Below, piece after piece: positions 53,302 to 62,568 of a stretch of 64,000 nucleotides of DNA. Each line of letters opens with the position of its first letter. The stretch's first letter is position 1. The translations under genes and the position numbers were made by a program. Origin of the DNA: Acidobacteriaceae bacterium (GTDB taxonomy: Bacteria; Acidobacteriota; Terriglobia; Terriglobales; Acidobacteriaceae); assembly GCA_025462885.1 (NCBI GenBank), contig JAOAPN010000004.1, positions 186,001-250,000 on the forward strand. Direction: 5' to 3'. Under the pieces are notes generated by a model. It did not search any database, had not been told where the DNA came from, and was given only the letters and a program-made list of their open reading frames with translations.

Positions 53302-54012
53302 AAGCTGGTCGCGGTATCGCTCGATGGCGAGGAGGACAAGCTGAGAGCGGGTGCGGACGCCCGTCTTGGAGAAAAGTTGCTGGAGAGTCGCTTTGACGGC
53401 GCTTTCGGAGATGTTGAGGCTGGCCGCGATCTCCTTGTTGGCGAGCCCCTGTAGGAGATGACGCAGGGTGGTGCGTTCGCGGTCTGTGAAGTGGATCCCG
53501 TTGCCCGGCTGATTGGCTGATACGACAGCCTGAAGGTACTGCTGATCGAGGATGACGCGGCCCTGGGCGACTTCGAGGATGGCGCGCTGGAGGTCTTCGG
53601 GTGAGTCCTGCTTGTGAAAGATTCCAGAGATGCCCGACTGGATCAGGGTGAGGGCGTCCTTGTCGGGCAGGCCGGCGGTGACGAGGAGCACTTTACCCAG
53701 GAAATTTGCTGCGTTCAGCCGGGAGAGAAAGCTGAGGGCGTTCTCGGTGCCGAGGTCGTAGTCGAGGATCAGGACATCGGGCTTGAGTTCCTGGAGGAGC
53801 GCGATGGCCTCAGCCGGATTGCCAGTGTGGCCGGTGATGAGGAAGCGCGCGTCGGAGCTGAGGAGGCGGAGCAGGCCTTCGCGGAAGAGGCTGTGGTCGT
53901 CGAGGAGGAAGATGCGGATGGTGGGCGGCGGGGTGGCTATCGCATCCGGCAGCGCTGGCGGATGTTGCAATGCTGGAGCATCGGGTTTTGCTGGCGCTTC
54001 GTGTTTCGTCAT
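53299..54012 (-). CDS. NarL/LuxR-type response regulator
   Basis: A 237-aa two-component regulator. After a Pro/Ala-rich N-terminal extension (residues 1-30) the receiver domain has acidic D38/D39 (FLLDDHSLFREGLLRLL), phospho-acceptor D84 (VLILDYDLG) and the late Lys in GIFHKQDS. The C-terminal LuxR-type helix-turn-helix is FTDRERTTLRHLLQGLANKE then IAASLNISESAVKATLQQLF. It overlaps the histidine kinase gene by 4 nt (ATGA), so the two form a cognate pair. The stop codon comes from the palindromic element. Confidence 0.95.
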   Translation of the reverse strand: MTKHEAPAKPDAPALQHPPALPDAIATPPPTIRIFLLDDHSLFREGLLRLLSSDARFLITGHTGNPAEAIALLQELKPDVLILDYDLGTENALSFLSRLNAANFLGKVLLVTAGLPDKDALTLIQSGISGIFHKQDSPEDLQRAILEVAQGRVILDQQYLQAVVSANQPGNGIHFTDRERTTLRHLLQGLANKEIAASLNISESAVKATLQQLFSKTGVRTRSQLVLLAIERYRDQL

Positions 54013-55481
54013 AGGGTGCTTTCGTGGAGCGCTGCGATGATATTGGACTGCGGGGTGGCTCCAGGGTCAGAGTTCAGCAGCGCGGTTGCTGGGAGAATTG
54101 CGATTTCGAAGCAGCAACCGGTGGTTGTGGGGACGAAACGAAGTTCGCCGCCGAAGCTCTGAATGAGAGCGCGGGAGACGTAGAGGCCCAGGCCTGAGCC
54201 ATCGGCTCCGGGGCGGAAGGGCTGGAATAGATGCTCGGTGGAGTCGATGCCTGGGCCGGTGTCGGAGACGCGCAGCACGACGCGATCGGCTTCGAGGGTG
54301 GTATCGATGGTGAGGGCGCGCGAGTCGGAGTGCTCTACCGCGCGAAGGGAGTTCTGGGAGAGGTTGAGGAGGGCTTGCAGCAGACCCTGGCGATCGACCT
54401 GAACGGGCGGGAAGTCCGTGGGGATTTGCCAGTTGAATTCGCCGTCGATGTCCTGCCAATCCTGGCCGATGATGACCCGGAGTTCTTCGGTGAGGTCTTG
54501 CAGGCGGACGGAGACGCGGTGGGAGCGGGTGCGCTTGCGGAGGTCGAGAGAGGCGAGATCTTTTAGCCCGGCGACGAGATTTCTAAGGGCGACGAAGTCT
54601 GGGTCGGCGGCTACCCGGTTGTTGCGTTCCAGGTTCGAGGCGACTACGGAGATGGCGGAGCAGAGATTCCGTATCTCGTGGGAGACGGCTCCGGCGAGGA
54701 TGCGGTCGTGGCTGGCGAGCAGCTCGAACTGGGCCTGTTCGCGCTCCCGGACCTCGTTGGAGGTGTCGACCAGGATGGCGGCGAGGTGGCGGCGTTCGCC
54801 GGTGCCGTAGATGGAGAACCAGGTAGCAGCGGGGAAGAGAGTTCCGTCGGCGCGGCGGGCCCAGGCTGTAGCGGAGGTGCTGATGTGGCCGATCTCCGCC
54901 GGGAGCTTGAGTGCGTCGTCGAAGAGGGGAGCGAAGTCGCGGACTGCCTGACCGATCAGGGGTGCGGCGGAGTTTAGCATCGTCTCGGCGGCATGGTTGG
55001 CGGCAACGATTTTTCCTGAGCTGGCGACGGTAAGGATCGCGGCGGGGCTGCTCTCGGCGAGGAGACGAAGCTGCTCCTGGGCGCGGCGGCGGAGTTGCTG
55101 CTCATACCGAAGACGGACGTAGTGGGCCAGGACACTGCGGCGCGAGGCTACGATCTGGTAGATGAGCAGGCCGCACGCGGAGTAGGCGGCGGTCGCCATG
55201 CAGAAGCGAAGAATGTGCTCGAGGTGCGTCTCCTGCGGAGTGAAGATGCCACGGGTATAAGCGCAGAAGATGGCGGCCAGAACGATCTGCCAGCGCTTGA
55301 GAATCGTGGCGGCGATCATGACGGGCAGGATGTAGAGGATGCCGAGCGAGAAGTCGAAGTCGAAGTACCACTCCAGCAGCACGAGAACCCCTACGAGGCA
55401 CACCGAGAGAAGGAGCATGGGAGTGCGGCTGCCGGACATGGAACGAAGTCGATACAGCAGGCGGCGGGTACTTAGCTTCAC
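54009..55481 (-). CDS. Membrane sensor histidine kinase with PAS domain
   Basis: A 490-aa kinase. The N-terminus has about four membrane helices (residues ~21-112; PMLLLSVCLVGVLVLLEWYF, LGILYILPVMIAATIL and others), followed by a coiled linker and a PAS domain (about 138-240; SSPAAILTVASSGKIVAANH). The dimerisation domain carries the phospho-accepting His in AGAVSHEIRNL (H268). The ATPase domain has the N box LLNLSQNSLRAVEHS, G1 VSDTGPGIDS and G2 GADGSGLGLYVSRA. It is co-transcribed with the overlapping NarL-type regulator. The signal is unknown; the divergent bestrophin-like channel gene is a plausible target. Confidence 0.94.
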   Translation of the reverse strand: MKLSTRRLLYRLRSMSGSRTPMLLLSVCLVGVLVLLEWYFDFDFSLGILYILPVMIAATILKRWQIVLAAIFCAYTRGIFTPQETHLEHILRFCMATAAYSACGLLIYQIVASRRSVLAHYVRLRYEQQLRRRAQEQLRLLAESSPAAILTVASSGKIVAANHAAETMLNSAAPLIGQAVRDFAPLFDDALKLPAEIGHISTSATAWARRADGTLFPAATWFSIYGTGERRHLAAILVDTSNEVREREQAQFELLASHDRILAGAVSHEIRNLCSAISVVASNLERNNRVAADPDFVALRNLVAGLKDLASLDLRKRTRSHRVSVRLQDLTEELRVIIGQDWQDIDGEFNWQIPTDFPPVQVDRQGLLQALLNLSQNSLRAVEHSDSRALTIDTTLEADRVVLRVSDTGPGIDSTEHLFQPFRPGADGSGLGLYVSRALIQSFGGELRFVPTTTGCCFEIAILPATALLNSDPGATPQSNIIAALHESTL

Positions 55482-55520
55482 TCTGCAATTTTAGATGCGA
55501 TGGGCGGATGGATGCACTGG

Positions 55521-55583
55521 AGATAGCTGAAAGATAGGCTGACGACTATCTGAGATGCGGATGAAAGAGGGGTTGGAAGATAG
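55521..55583. promoter_or_regulatory. Cluster of AGATAG boxes in a divergent promoter region
   Basis: AGATAG occurs at 55521-55526, 55532-55537 (11 nt apart, one helical turn) and 55578-55583, with an inverted CTATCT at 55546-55551. All lie in the 153-nt gap between the histidine kinase and the bestrophin-like gene. The arrangement suits a dimeric regulator such as the adjacent NarL-type protein; this is inference. Confidence 0.4.
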
Positions 55584-55634
55584 GCGGCAGATGGGCGATT
55601 GGAACGGTCTAATCGTCATGTCTGGAGCCTGTCA

Positions 55635-56588
55635 ATGATTGTTCGCGACCGTTTACCTCTTAAGAGAATCTGGCCGCAGGCGTGGCGCCGGTTGCTGATG
55701 CTGCTGGTGTTCGATTGCACGGTTGCTGTAATTTATTCGGTATTTCATCACACTTGGATCTCGCTAAATGGTTTGCCGATCGCTCCGCTGGCCTCGGCGC
55801 TGACGATCTTTCTGGCGTTTCGCACCAATGCCGCGTACGGACGGTGGTGGGAGGCTCGACAGTTATGGGGGAACCTGGTAAATACGTCGCGGTCGCTGGC
55901 GCGGCAGTATCTGACCATGCTGGATGAGTCGCTGGAAGACCCACGCCGGGTCCCGCTGCGCAACACGCTGGTACTGCACCAGATTACCTTTGCCCATGCG
56001 TTGCGGTGCCATCTGCGGAAGCAGAGCTCCTTCCCGGAGATCGAAACTCTGCTGGGAAATGACGCGGCAGATGAGCTGCGGCGGTTCAAGAACGTTCCGG
56101 CGGCGGTGGTGTTGCGCGCCGGCAAGCTGCTGAAGCAAGCCCGGGAAGAGGGCATGATCGACAGCTACAAATGGATCTCGATCGACGAGAACCTGTCGGT
56201 ACTGGCGAACATCCAAGGCGCGTGTGAGCGCATCAAGAACACGCCGCTGCCCCGGCAGTTCGATTACCTGCCGGGCGTCCTGGTCGATGCTTTCTGCTGG
56301 CTGCTTCCGTTGGCGATCGTCGAGGACTTGGGGCTGATGACTCCGCTGGCGAGTGTGCTGATCAGCTTCACGTTTATTGCGGCCGATCTGATGAGCCGCG
56401 AGATCTCGAACCCGTTCGACAACACCATCCACGACACGCCGATGACGGCGCTCTCGCGGACCATCGAGATGAACCTGCGCGAACAGATGGAAGAGACCGA
56501 CAAGGAACGCGGTTGGAGCGGGGCTTTGATTCAGCGCAGGCGGCAGGTAGTCCATGATGTGTCGCCGGTAGATGGATTCGTTTTCTAA
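55635..56588 (+). CDS. Bestrophin family (UPF0187) membrane protein
   Basis: A 317-aa putative anion channel. The frame also opens at a TTG at 55599, but the ATG at 55635 has GGAG 8 nt upstream and gives MIVRDRLPLKRIWPQAWRRL, typical of the family. Hydrophobic segments lie at about 22-44 and 48-66, the conserved FRTNAAYGRWWEARQLWG follows, and further helices lie at about 215-260 (AFCWLLPLAIVEDLGLMTPL). ISNPFDNTIHDTPM near the C-terminus matches the conserved NPF region of bacterial bestrophins. It faces the two-component gene pair across a region of AGATAG boxes. Confidence 0.93.
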   Translation: MIVRDRLPLKRIWPQAWRRLLMLLVFDCTVAVIYSVFHHTWISLNGLPIAPLASALTIFLAFRTNAAYGRWWEARQLWGNLVNTSRSLARQYLTMLDESLEDPRRVPLRNTLVLHQITFAHALRCHLRKQSSFPEIETLLGNDAADELRRFKNVPAAVVLRAGKLLKQAREEGMIDSYKWISIDENLSVLANIQGACERIKNTPLPRQFDYLPGVLVDAFCWLLPLAIVEDLGLMTPLASVLISFTFIAADLMSREISNPFDNTIHDTPMTALSRTIEMNLREQMEETDKERGWSGALIQRRRQVVHDVSPVDGFVF

Positions 56589-56644
56589 AGAACGCAGGGG
56601 AAATAAAGATTTTCAACGGACTCAGATGCAAAGGAGAAACGACC

Positions 56645-57520
56645 ATGTTTCAACAAACGACGGAGATTGTGTTTGCGACTGATTTTTCGGATTCAAGCCA
56701 TGCGGTGATCCCGGCTGTTGCGCGCTGGGTGGATGAATTGGGTGCGAAGCTGACTTTGCTGCACGTATACGATCCGAAAAAAGTCATCCACCGCGATGCT
56801 CAGTCCCGGCTCCAGTCGTTCTTTGCGGAGGCAGATAACTACCCCGACTGCGAGCGGGTGCTGATCGGCGGAGACGTCTGCGAGGGGATTGCGACGTACT
56901 GCGCACGGCGGAGCGGGGCGTTCCTGGTGCTGCCTCCGAGCGATCAGTCCGGGCTGCCGCGACCGTGGCACCGGTCGATGCGGGCGCGTTTGATCGAGCA
57001 GTTGGATATTCCGATCTGGACGCTGGGCCGTACGAATGTGGGCGATAGCGAACCGTCGAGCGACCGGCACATCGGGGTGTGGATTACCGATGCAGAAGAG
57101 GGCGTTTCGCAGGTGCGCCAGGCGGCGCAGTATGTGACACAGACGGGCGCAACGCTGCATCTGCTGCACGTGGTGGAGGATGTAAACGAGGGATCGCTGA
57201 CGAATCCGTTGACGACGCGCTCGCCGATGGGGATCGAGTCCGCGGAGGTATGGCTGGGGGAGTTGCTCGAAGGGCTGCGAGGCCTCAAGGTCGAGGTGCA
57301 TGTAGCACAGGGGAGCGCCGACCGCGAACTTCCACGCCTGCTGCGGCGGAGCGGCGTTGAGATGCTGCTGGTCAGCCAGAAGAGCGCAATTCGCAGGAGC
57401 ATGATGCGGTCGACGATCAATCCTGTGTTTCGGAAGTGCCCTGCGAGTCTGATCTGCGTGCCCTATCGTGGACGCCTCGAGGATATGTGGCGCGGCGTGG
57501 AAGCCTCGGCGGCTGCTTAG
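56645..57520 (+). CDS. Tandem-domain universal stress protein
   Basis: A 291-aa protein with two UspA folds: residues ~1-125 (IVFATDFSDSSHAVIPAVAR, then LTLLHVYDP) and ~140-280 (HIGVWITDAEEGVSQVRQAA, then LHLLHVVED). The C-terminal domain ends with VEMLLVSQKSAIRRSMMRST and CPASLICVPYRG; the expected ATP-binding GxxG-9x-G(S/T) loop is degenerate, so nucleotide binding is uncertain. AAGGAG precedes the ATG. It lies 56 nt after the bestrophin gene and may share its transcript. Confidence 0.88.
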   Translation: MFQQTTEIVFATDFSDSSHAVIPAVARWVDELGAKLTLLHVYDPKKVIHRDAQSRLQSFFAEADNYPDCERVLIGGDVCEGIATYCARRSGAFLVLPPSDQSGLPRPWHRSMRARLIEQLDIPIWTLGRTNVGDSEPSSDRHIGVWITDAEEGVSQVRQAAQYVTQTGATLHLLHVVEDVNEGSLTNPLTTRSPMGIESAEVWLGELLEGLRGLKVEVHVAQGSADRELPRLLRRSGVEMLLVSQKSAIRRSMMRSTINPVFRKCPASLICVPYRGRLEDMWRGVEASAAA

Positions 57521-57621
57521 GGTCGCTCGTACTTCGGGCACGCGAAGGATTGCAGGTGGGCAATGATATCCGGAGGTGCTGCGTCTCTATTCCGCTCGAT
57601 ATCCGAAGCGCTAAAGCCGAG

Positions 57622-57642
57622 GTACGGGGGTACGGGGGTACG
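57622..57642. repeat. Octamer tandem repeat upstream of msrB
   Basis: The unit GTACGGGG is repeated about 2.6 times (57622-57642), ending 34 nt before the msrB GTG start. It is probably within the promoter or leader. Copy-number changes would alter spacing; no effect is demonstrated. Confidence 0.65.
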
Positions 57643-57676
57643 ATAGAACAGCAGCTTAGCTTCGGGAGGTGCATAC

Positions 57677-58132
57677 GTGCCGAATTACACGAAGAACGCG
57701 GAAGCGATCTCTCGCCTCAATCCTGAGGAGTACAAGGTCACACAACAGAACGCAACCGAGCGACCTTTCGAGAACGCATATTGGGATCATGATGAACCTG
57801 GCATCTACGTGGACATCGTTTCGGGAGAGCCGCTATTTTCATCGCTGGATAAATTCGACAGCAACTGTGGTTGGCCAAGCTTCTCGAAGCCCGTTGAGCC
57901 GGAGCACGTGGACGAAAGATCCGACGTGACTCACGGAATGAACCGGACGGAAGTTCGATCCATCCATGGCGACAGCCATCTCGGCCATGTCTTTGACGAT
58001 GGCCCCAAAGAGGCTGGAGGGCTGCGGTATTGCATCAACTCCGCCTCGTTGCGCTTTATCCCTCTCGATGAGCTTGAGAGCGAAGGGTATGGCGACTATC
58101 TCAGGTTGTTTGAACCCAAGGAGCAAAAATAA
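57677..58132 (+). CDS. msrB: Peptide-methionine (R)-S-oxide reductase
   Basis: Reduces methionine-R-sulfoxide in proteins (151 aa, GTG start at 57677). The catalytic Cys is C119 in [12 protein letters not shown] and a likely resolving Cys is C64 in [20 protein letters not shown] (101-110) is the conserved substrate-side loop. The two CxxC pairs that bind structural zinc in many MsrB proteins are absent ([13 protein letters not shown] and [13 protein letters not shown] at those places), so this is a zinc-free form. msrA starts 1 nt after its stop. Confidence 0.96.
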   Translation: MPNYTKNAEAISRLNPEEYKVTQQNATERPFENAYWDHDEPGIYVDIVSGEPLFSSLDKFDSNCGWPSFSKPVEPEHVDERSDVTHGMNRTEVRSIHGDSHLGHVFDDGPKEAGGLRYCINSASLRFIPLDELESEGYGDYLRLFEPKEQK

Positions 58133-58133
58133 G

Positions 58134-58643
58134 ATGGCCTCACTGAGTGAGCGTGCAGTTCTTGCCGGTGGTTGTTTCTGGGGGATGCAGGATCTGCTGC
58201 GCCGCTATCCTGGCGTGATCTCGTCGCGGGTTGGATACACGGGCGGCAATGTGGCACATGCGACCTATCGCAATCACGAGGGTCATGCCGAAGCAATCGA
58301 AGTGGTCTTCGATCCTCAACGCATCAGCTATCGTCAGATTTTAGAGTTCTTCTTCCAGATCCACGACCCGACGACTTTAAATCGTCAAGGAAACGATGTT
58401 GGGTCAAGCTACCGTTCGGCGATCTTTTATACGACAGACGAACAGAAAAAGATCGCTGAGGGTACCATCGCCGACGTAGATGCGTCCGGTCTATGGCCTG
58501 CCAGGGCCGTAACGGAAGTCGTGCCGGCGGCTCCATTCTGGGAAGCAGAACCAGAGCATCAAGACTATCTGGAACGAATTCCAAACGGATATACCTGCCA
58601 TTTCATCCGACCGAACTGGACGCTTCCAAAACACAAGATCTAA
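58134..58643 (+). CDS. msrA: Peptide-methionine (S)-S-oxide reductase
   Basis: Reduces methionine-S-sulfoxide (169 aa). The frame runs far upstream inside msrB, but the ATG at 58134, right after the msrB stop, gives the normal N-terminus: [20 protein letters not shown] with catalytic C14 in [38 protein letters not shown] and SSYRSAIFY are the family core. One more Cys near the end (NGYTCHFI) is the only visible resolving candidate. Together with msrB it repairs both sulfoxide epimers. Confidence 0.96.
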   Translation: MASLSERAVLAGGCFWGMQDLLRRYPGVISSRVGYTGGNVAHATYRNHEGHAEAIEVVFDPQRISYRQILEFFFQIHDPTTLNRQGNDVGSSYRSAIFYTTDEQKKIAEGTIADVDASGLWPARAVTEVVPAAPFWEAEPEHQDYLERIPNGYTCHFIRPNWTLPKHKI

Positions 58644-58722
58644 TGGCTCTCCAGAAAAGCTCTTGGCCGGAGAGCGGTTTAAGTCGCTGTGGATTATTGG
58701 ATCTCGTTGGGTTGACGACGTA

Positions 58723-59997
58723 TCAGGATAGCGGCTGAGTTGAATGAAGTTTCAGCACCTGTTCGATGAGATCTGCAGCGCGGTCTGGTCCGTTCAACTG
58801 CTGGATAGCTCTCTGCAAGACCTGGGCAGCTTCACGGTATTGCGAATCTTGAAGCACGAGAGTGACAGCTTTGCGAAGCCGGGCTGGGTTTAGCCTGTAC
58901 CGGGAAACCACCACGCATGCTCCGCGTGCCTTGAGCCTTGCCGCCACACCGGGTTGGTCGTTGGCGAGAGGGATGGCCACCATCGGCACTCCCTCGGAAA
59001 GCGACTCCAGGACCGTGTTCAGGCCGGCATGCGTGATCACCAGCGCGGCCCGCTTCAGAAGCTCCAGTTGGGGAGCAAAGCGCACCACCAGCGGATCGCC
59101 GGCTAACTTTCCCAGTCTTGCTGGATCGATCCCGCCACCCATCGAGATCACTAACTGTGCATCGAGTCCGGCACAGGCGTCTGTGATCGTTCTGAAGATG
59201 GCTTCCGAACCGTTCTGCAGAGTGCCCAGCGATGCGTAAATAAGGGGGCGTCCGTCGAGGCGATCCCAGGGAAAATCGACGACAGGACGCAGTTGAGCGT
59301 GTAAGAACGGCCCAGTATAGTGCAGCCCGGCTGGCTTCTTGCCGCGGATTACGAATTCCAGCGCCTCGGGCAACTGTGTGATTTGCGCCAGGGAGGAGAG
59401 TCCATCCTCAGGACTCGTGTAAGGCTTCAGTCCCCAGGCGTTACGCTGCTGGTTCACTTCTAGGAAGATGGGGGTTGCAATCCGCAAAAGGAAATGGATC
59501 GCAAGGCGGTTCCGCAAACGGCTGATCCGATCCTGTCCCGCAGCCCAGCCGAACCAGAAGGGCGGAAACCGGTCATCGGGGAGGAGGGGAGGAATGAAGG
59601 CGAGGGAGATCCAGGGCAGGCCTAAATGATCTGCGACGTTTCCAGCAAACTCCGCCTCGTCGACCAGCAACGCTTCTACGTTGGCTGTCCGCACCGCCTG
59701 CGGCCCGTCGCGCAGGATCATTCGCGTTGAATTTCTGATTCGCTCCAATGTGAACCGAAACGCCGCGATCCCCTTGAGCTCTGCCAATTGCTCGTCCAGC
59801 TTCCTGAGAGTGCCGGGCGGATAGTCTTCGGCGCCAATCCGATGAAACTCGATACCCGCTGCACGCACAACGGCCTCGGTGTCCGCGATTCCGAAGATCA
59901 CTACCTCATGGCCTCTAAGTTGCAAGGAATGTGCCAGCGCGGTCATCGGATTGAGATGACCGGTTCCAGGAAAACAAAACGCTCCTAATTTTGCCAT
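58723..59997 (-). CDS. MGT/UGT-type glycosyltransferase (CrtX-like)
   Basis: A 424-aa GT1-family (GT-B fold) glycosyltransferase. The frame opens at 60186 inside the permease gene, but the ATG at 59997, 5 nt after the permease stop, gives MAKLGAFCFPGTGHLNPM, the typical acceptor-domain start (GHxNP). The nucleotide-sugar motif is VITHAGLNTVLESLSEGVPM then VAIPLANDQPGVAARL, which resembles zeaxanthin glucosyltransferases and macrolide GTs. The DQPG/NDQ part contacts the sugar. It probably glycosylates a lipophilic acceptor such as a carotenoid or polyketide; no carotenoid genes are adjacent. Co-directional with the upstream permease. Confidence 0.9.
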   Translation of the reverse strand: MAKLGAFCFPGTGHLNPMTALAHSLQLRGHEVVIFGIADTEAVVRAAGIEFHRIGAEDYPPGTLRKLDEQLAELKGIAAFRFTLERIRNSTRMILRDGPQAVRTANVEALLVDEAEFAGNVADHLGLPWISLAFIPPLLPDDRFPPFWFGWAAGQDRISRLRNRLAIHFLLRIATPIFLEVNQQRNAWGLKPYTSPEDGLSSLAQITQLPEALEFVIRGKKPAGLHYTGPFLHAQLRPVVDFPWDRLDGRPLIYASLGTLQNGSEAIFRTITDACAGLDAQLVISMGGGIDPARLGKLAGDPLVVRFAPQLELLKRAALVITHAGLNTVLESLSEGVPMVAIPLANDQPGVAARLKARGACVVVSRYRLNPARLRKAVTLVLQDSQYREAAQVLQRAIQQLNGPDRAADLIEQVLKLHSTQPLS

Positions 59998-60002
59998 CTG
60001 CT

Positions 60003-61136
60003 CTAGTCGTACCTCAGCGCATTTACAGGTGAGAGTTGCCCCGCTCGCCACGCCGGAAGTGCTCCGGCAATCAGTCCGGCGAACACCGCAATTCCTACCG
60101 CCTCGGCAAGCAGCGGCCAGTGGAGTGACGCCGAAACGAGACCTGCGGTCCGGGGCAGAGTGGCCAGCACTCGCAGAGCGCCCCACCCTAAAGCGATACC
60201 GAGCAAGCCCCCGCAGAGGCCGAGCGTGATTGCTTCAATCTCAATGTGGGCCAGCACCTGCCATCGATTCCAACCCAGAGCGCGCAAGATCCCGATCTCC
60301 CGGGTGCGCTCGAAAACCGACATCGCCATGGTGTTGGCGATTCCCACGATGCCGATGATCAGGGCGAGCGAAGAGGTGCCCCAGGCTGAAGCGTGGGCGA
60401 GTTTCACAAACTGATTGTCGCTGGCGCGCTCGGCTGCAGGAACAGCGCGTATTCCCGGCAGGGCTGCTTCAATCTCGGCCTGTGCGTGCTTCAAGTATTG
60501 TTGCGATGTCTCTCCGCGAGGCACGGGGCGCAGCCGAACATCGATCGTCGAAGCTTTGCCCTGCAGGCTGCTTAGCTGCTGCAACTGGTCCAGCGGCATG
60601 ATAACCGCGTCCGCCTGAAGCGCCGAAGCGCCGTGGTAAACGGCAACGACCGTGAACGACGTGCCTTGAAGATCAAGAATGTCGCCAGTTTTTTTTTTCA
60701 GATCTTGAGCGAGCATATCGCCCAGCATCACTTCGGCGTGGCCGTCACGAAACTGCCGTCCTGCAAGAATCTGCAGAGACGCGAACTGAAATGCGTCTTC
60801 CTTCCAGCCGTAAACCAGCGCATTCACGTCTGGGGTCAGGTCCATCAGATTAAATATGGTGGGCGAGGCCTGCGCAACATCGGGCAAATTTGTGAGCTTT
60901 CCCGCAATCGATTCGTCCATCGAAGTGTTCAGGAAGGTCCCCTGAATCACGGCGATGTCAGTGCCGCTGCTGGCGTAAATACGCAGCCACTGCTGTTCGA
61001 ACGCGCTCGAAAAACCCACCAGGCCTACGAATGCGCCCACCGCCATCCCGATACCAACCAACGTGAGCAAAGTCCTCATGCGCCGCCGCAGCAGGTTCTT
61101 GAAAACAAATCCGGTGAACGACAATGATTTGGCCAT
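60003..61136 (-). CDS. ABC transporter permease (MacB/FtsX-like)
   Basis: A 377-aa membrane protein with the MacB_PCD/FtsX architecture: an N-terminal helix (TLLTLVGIGMAVGAFVGLVG, after NLLRRRMRT), a periplasmic domain (about 45-250; GTDIAVIQGTFL), then three C-terminal helices (SLALIIGIVGIANTMAMSVF, HIEIEAITLGLCGGLLGIAL, LLAEAVGIAVFAGLIAGALP). FERTREIGILRALGW is the coupling motif of this family. No ATP-binding subunit is next to it, so it is an orphan within this window. Its gene directly precedes the glycosyltransferase, suggesting export of a glycosylated product; a poly-T run of 9 at about 60688-60697 lies in the coding sequence. Confidence 0.9.
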   Translation of the reverse strand: MAKSLSFTGFVFKNLLRRRMRTLLTLVGIGMAVGAFVGLVGFSSAFEQQWLRIYASSGTDIAVIQGTFLNTSMDESIAGKLTNLPDVAQASPTIFNLMDLTPDVNALVYGWKEDAFQFASLQILAGRQFRDGHAEVMLGDMLAQDLKKKTGDILDLQGTSFTVVAVYHGASALQADAVIMPLDQLQQLSSLQGKASTIDVRLRPVPRGETSQQYLKHAQAEIEAALPGIRAVPAAERASDNQFVKLAHASAWGTSSLALIIGIVGIANTMAMSVFERTREIGILRALGWNRWQVLAHIEIEAITLGLCGGLLGIALGWGALRVLATLPRTAGLVSASLHWPLLAEAVGIAVFAGLIAGALPAWRAGQLSPVNALRYD

Positions 61137-61416
61137 GAGACTGGAATGCGTCCTTTTGCTTCGCGTTGAAAAAAATGAGTTGCTAGTTCAGTTGCTACTT
61201 GTCGGGGCGGTATGCGCCGCGCCCATTCAGAATAAAAGGTTCAGACGTTATCTCCTATTTTTTGACCCGCGGCCGCCGTAAGCTTTCCGTTCGCGACGTA
61301 AATTTCCATCCGCGTAACTTCGTGTACCAGGGGCGTCCAGGGAGAAGAATCAGACCGGCACTGCTCGCAGGCTATACTGAGCCATAGCGCAGCCGTCGCA
61401 TGAGCACCCAGCGGTT

Positions 61417-62568
61417 ATGATCGCCGCCCTTTTTTATGCACGGACGGAGGACAGTTTTAAACTGAATAACGAAGAACTCATTCTGGTTACGGGCGCAACT
61501 GGCTTTCTCGGAGTGCAACTGGTGCGCGAACTTCTGGAGCGGAAGCCGAACGCCACACTTGCGCTGCTCATCCGCAACACCGCCGGACAATCGGCCCAGC
61601 AGCGCGCTGATTCCTTCATCCCTTCAGAGGAGAGGTCGCGGGTTCAGGTTTTTGCTGGAGACGTCAGCATGCCTAACTGCGGGCTGGAGCTGGCTGACTA
61701 CGAGCGCCTTTCGGCTGAAACAACCCGGGTGATTCACTCAGCGGCCACAGTGCGATTCGATCATTCGCTCGACGAGGCACGTCGCATTAACGTCGAAGGC
61801 ACACGGCATATTCTCGATTTTGCGGGCGGTGCGCGCGAGCTTCGAAGTTTCGCCTACGTTGGTACGGCCTACGTGGCTGGCGATCGTTCTGGCCTGGTGC
61901 GCGAAGACGAGCTTGTTGTGGGCCAGAGTTATCGCAACACCTATGAACAAACGAAGGCTGAAGCAGAGGCCCTTGTACAAACGCGTCTCGCTTCACTTCC
62001 CGGCATGATACTGCGTCCCAGCATCATCGTGGGGGATTCTAAAACTGGCGTCACCTCTAGCTTCAAGATGATGTACTGGCCGCTGAAGATCTACGCACGA
62101 CGTCTCTGGCGCACCGTCCCTGGCTATTCGGACGCAGTACTTGACATTGTGCCCGTGGATTTTGTCGCGAAGGCTGTCGCGCATCTCCTCTTTGATGAAG
62201 CCGCCCTGGGCAGTACCATCCACCTCTGTGCGGGACCTCGCGCCAGTGCGACGATCCAGCAGGTTGCGGATCGCGCGATGGAGTACTTCAAGGGTCCCGA
62301 GCCGCGTTTTGTCGATCCGAGATTCTTCTTCGCCGTGGTGCGGCCGCTTCTGTTTCTCTCTTTATGGGGCCGCAAACGCCGTGTGCTGCACGACGGTCGT
62401 GCCTACCGGGATTACTTCACCATGCGCATGCAGTTCGACACCAGCAATGCCGAACGTCTTCTGCAGCCTGCCGGGGTAAGTCCGCCACCGGTCCTCGACT
62501 ATCTTGACCGCCTTTTCCATTACTGCGTGGCCAGCGAATGGGGCCGCAAGCCGATCTCTGTGCAATGA
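61417..62568 (+). CDS. Thioester-reductase-like extended SDR (NAD-binding 4 family)
   Basis: A 383-aa NAD(P)H-dependent enzyme related to fatty acyl-CoA reductases and the reductase domains of NRPS/carboxylic-acid reductases. The cofactor motif is TGATGFLG (residues 25-32) and the catalytic Tyr-Lys pair is YEQTK, with AEAEALV following; RPSIIVGDSKTGVTSSFK matches the male-sterility family. It would reduce an acyl thioester to an aldehyde or alcohol. Its stop overlaps the start of an AMP-dependent ligase (ATGA), so activation and reduction are probably coupled. The start ATG at 61417 has no strong ribosome site but is the only one ahead of the cofactor loop. It is divergent from the permease/glycosyltransferase pair. 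Confidence 0.88.
   Translation: MIAALFYARTEDSFKLNNEELILVTGATGFLGVQLVRELLERKPNATLALLIRNTAGQSAQQRADSFIPSEERSRVQVFAGDVSMPNCGLELADYERLSAETTRVIHSAATVRFDHSLDEARRINVEGTRHILDFAGGARELRSFAYVGTAYVAGDRSGLVREDELVVGQSYRNTYEQTKAEAEALVQTRLASLPGMILRPSIIVGDSKTGVTSSFKMMYWPLKIYARRLWRTVPGYSDAVLDIVPVDFVAKAVAHLLFDEAALGSTIHLCAGPRASATIQQVADRAMEYFKGPEPRFVDPRFFFAVVRPLLFLSLWGRKRRVLHDGRAYRDYFTMRMQFDTSNAERLLQPAGVSPPPVLDYLDRLFHYCVASEWGRKPISVQ

Noticed and set aside
60688..60697. Frameshift at the poly-T run in the permease gene
   Set aside because: The frame stays open through the run and both sides read as one MacB/FtsX-type protein, so no break is supported.
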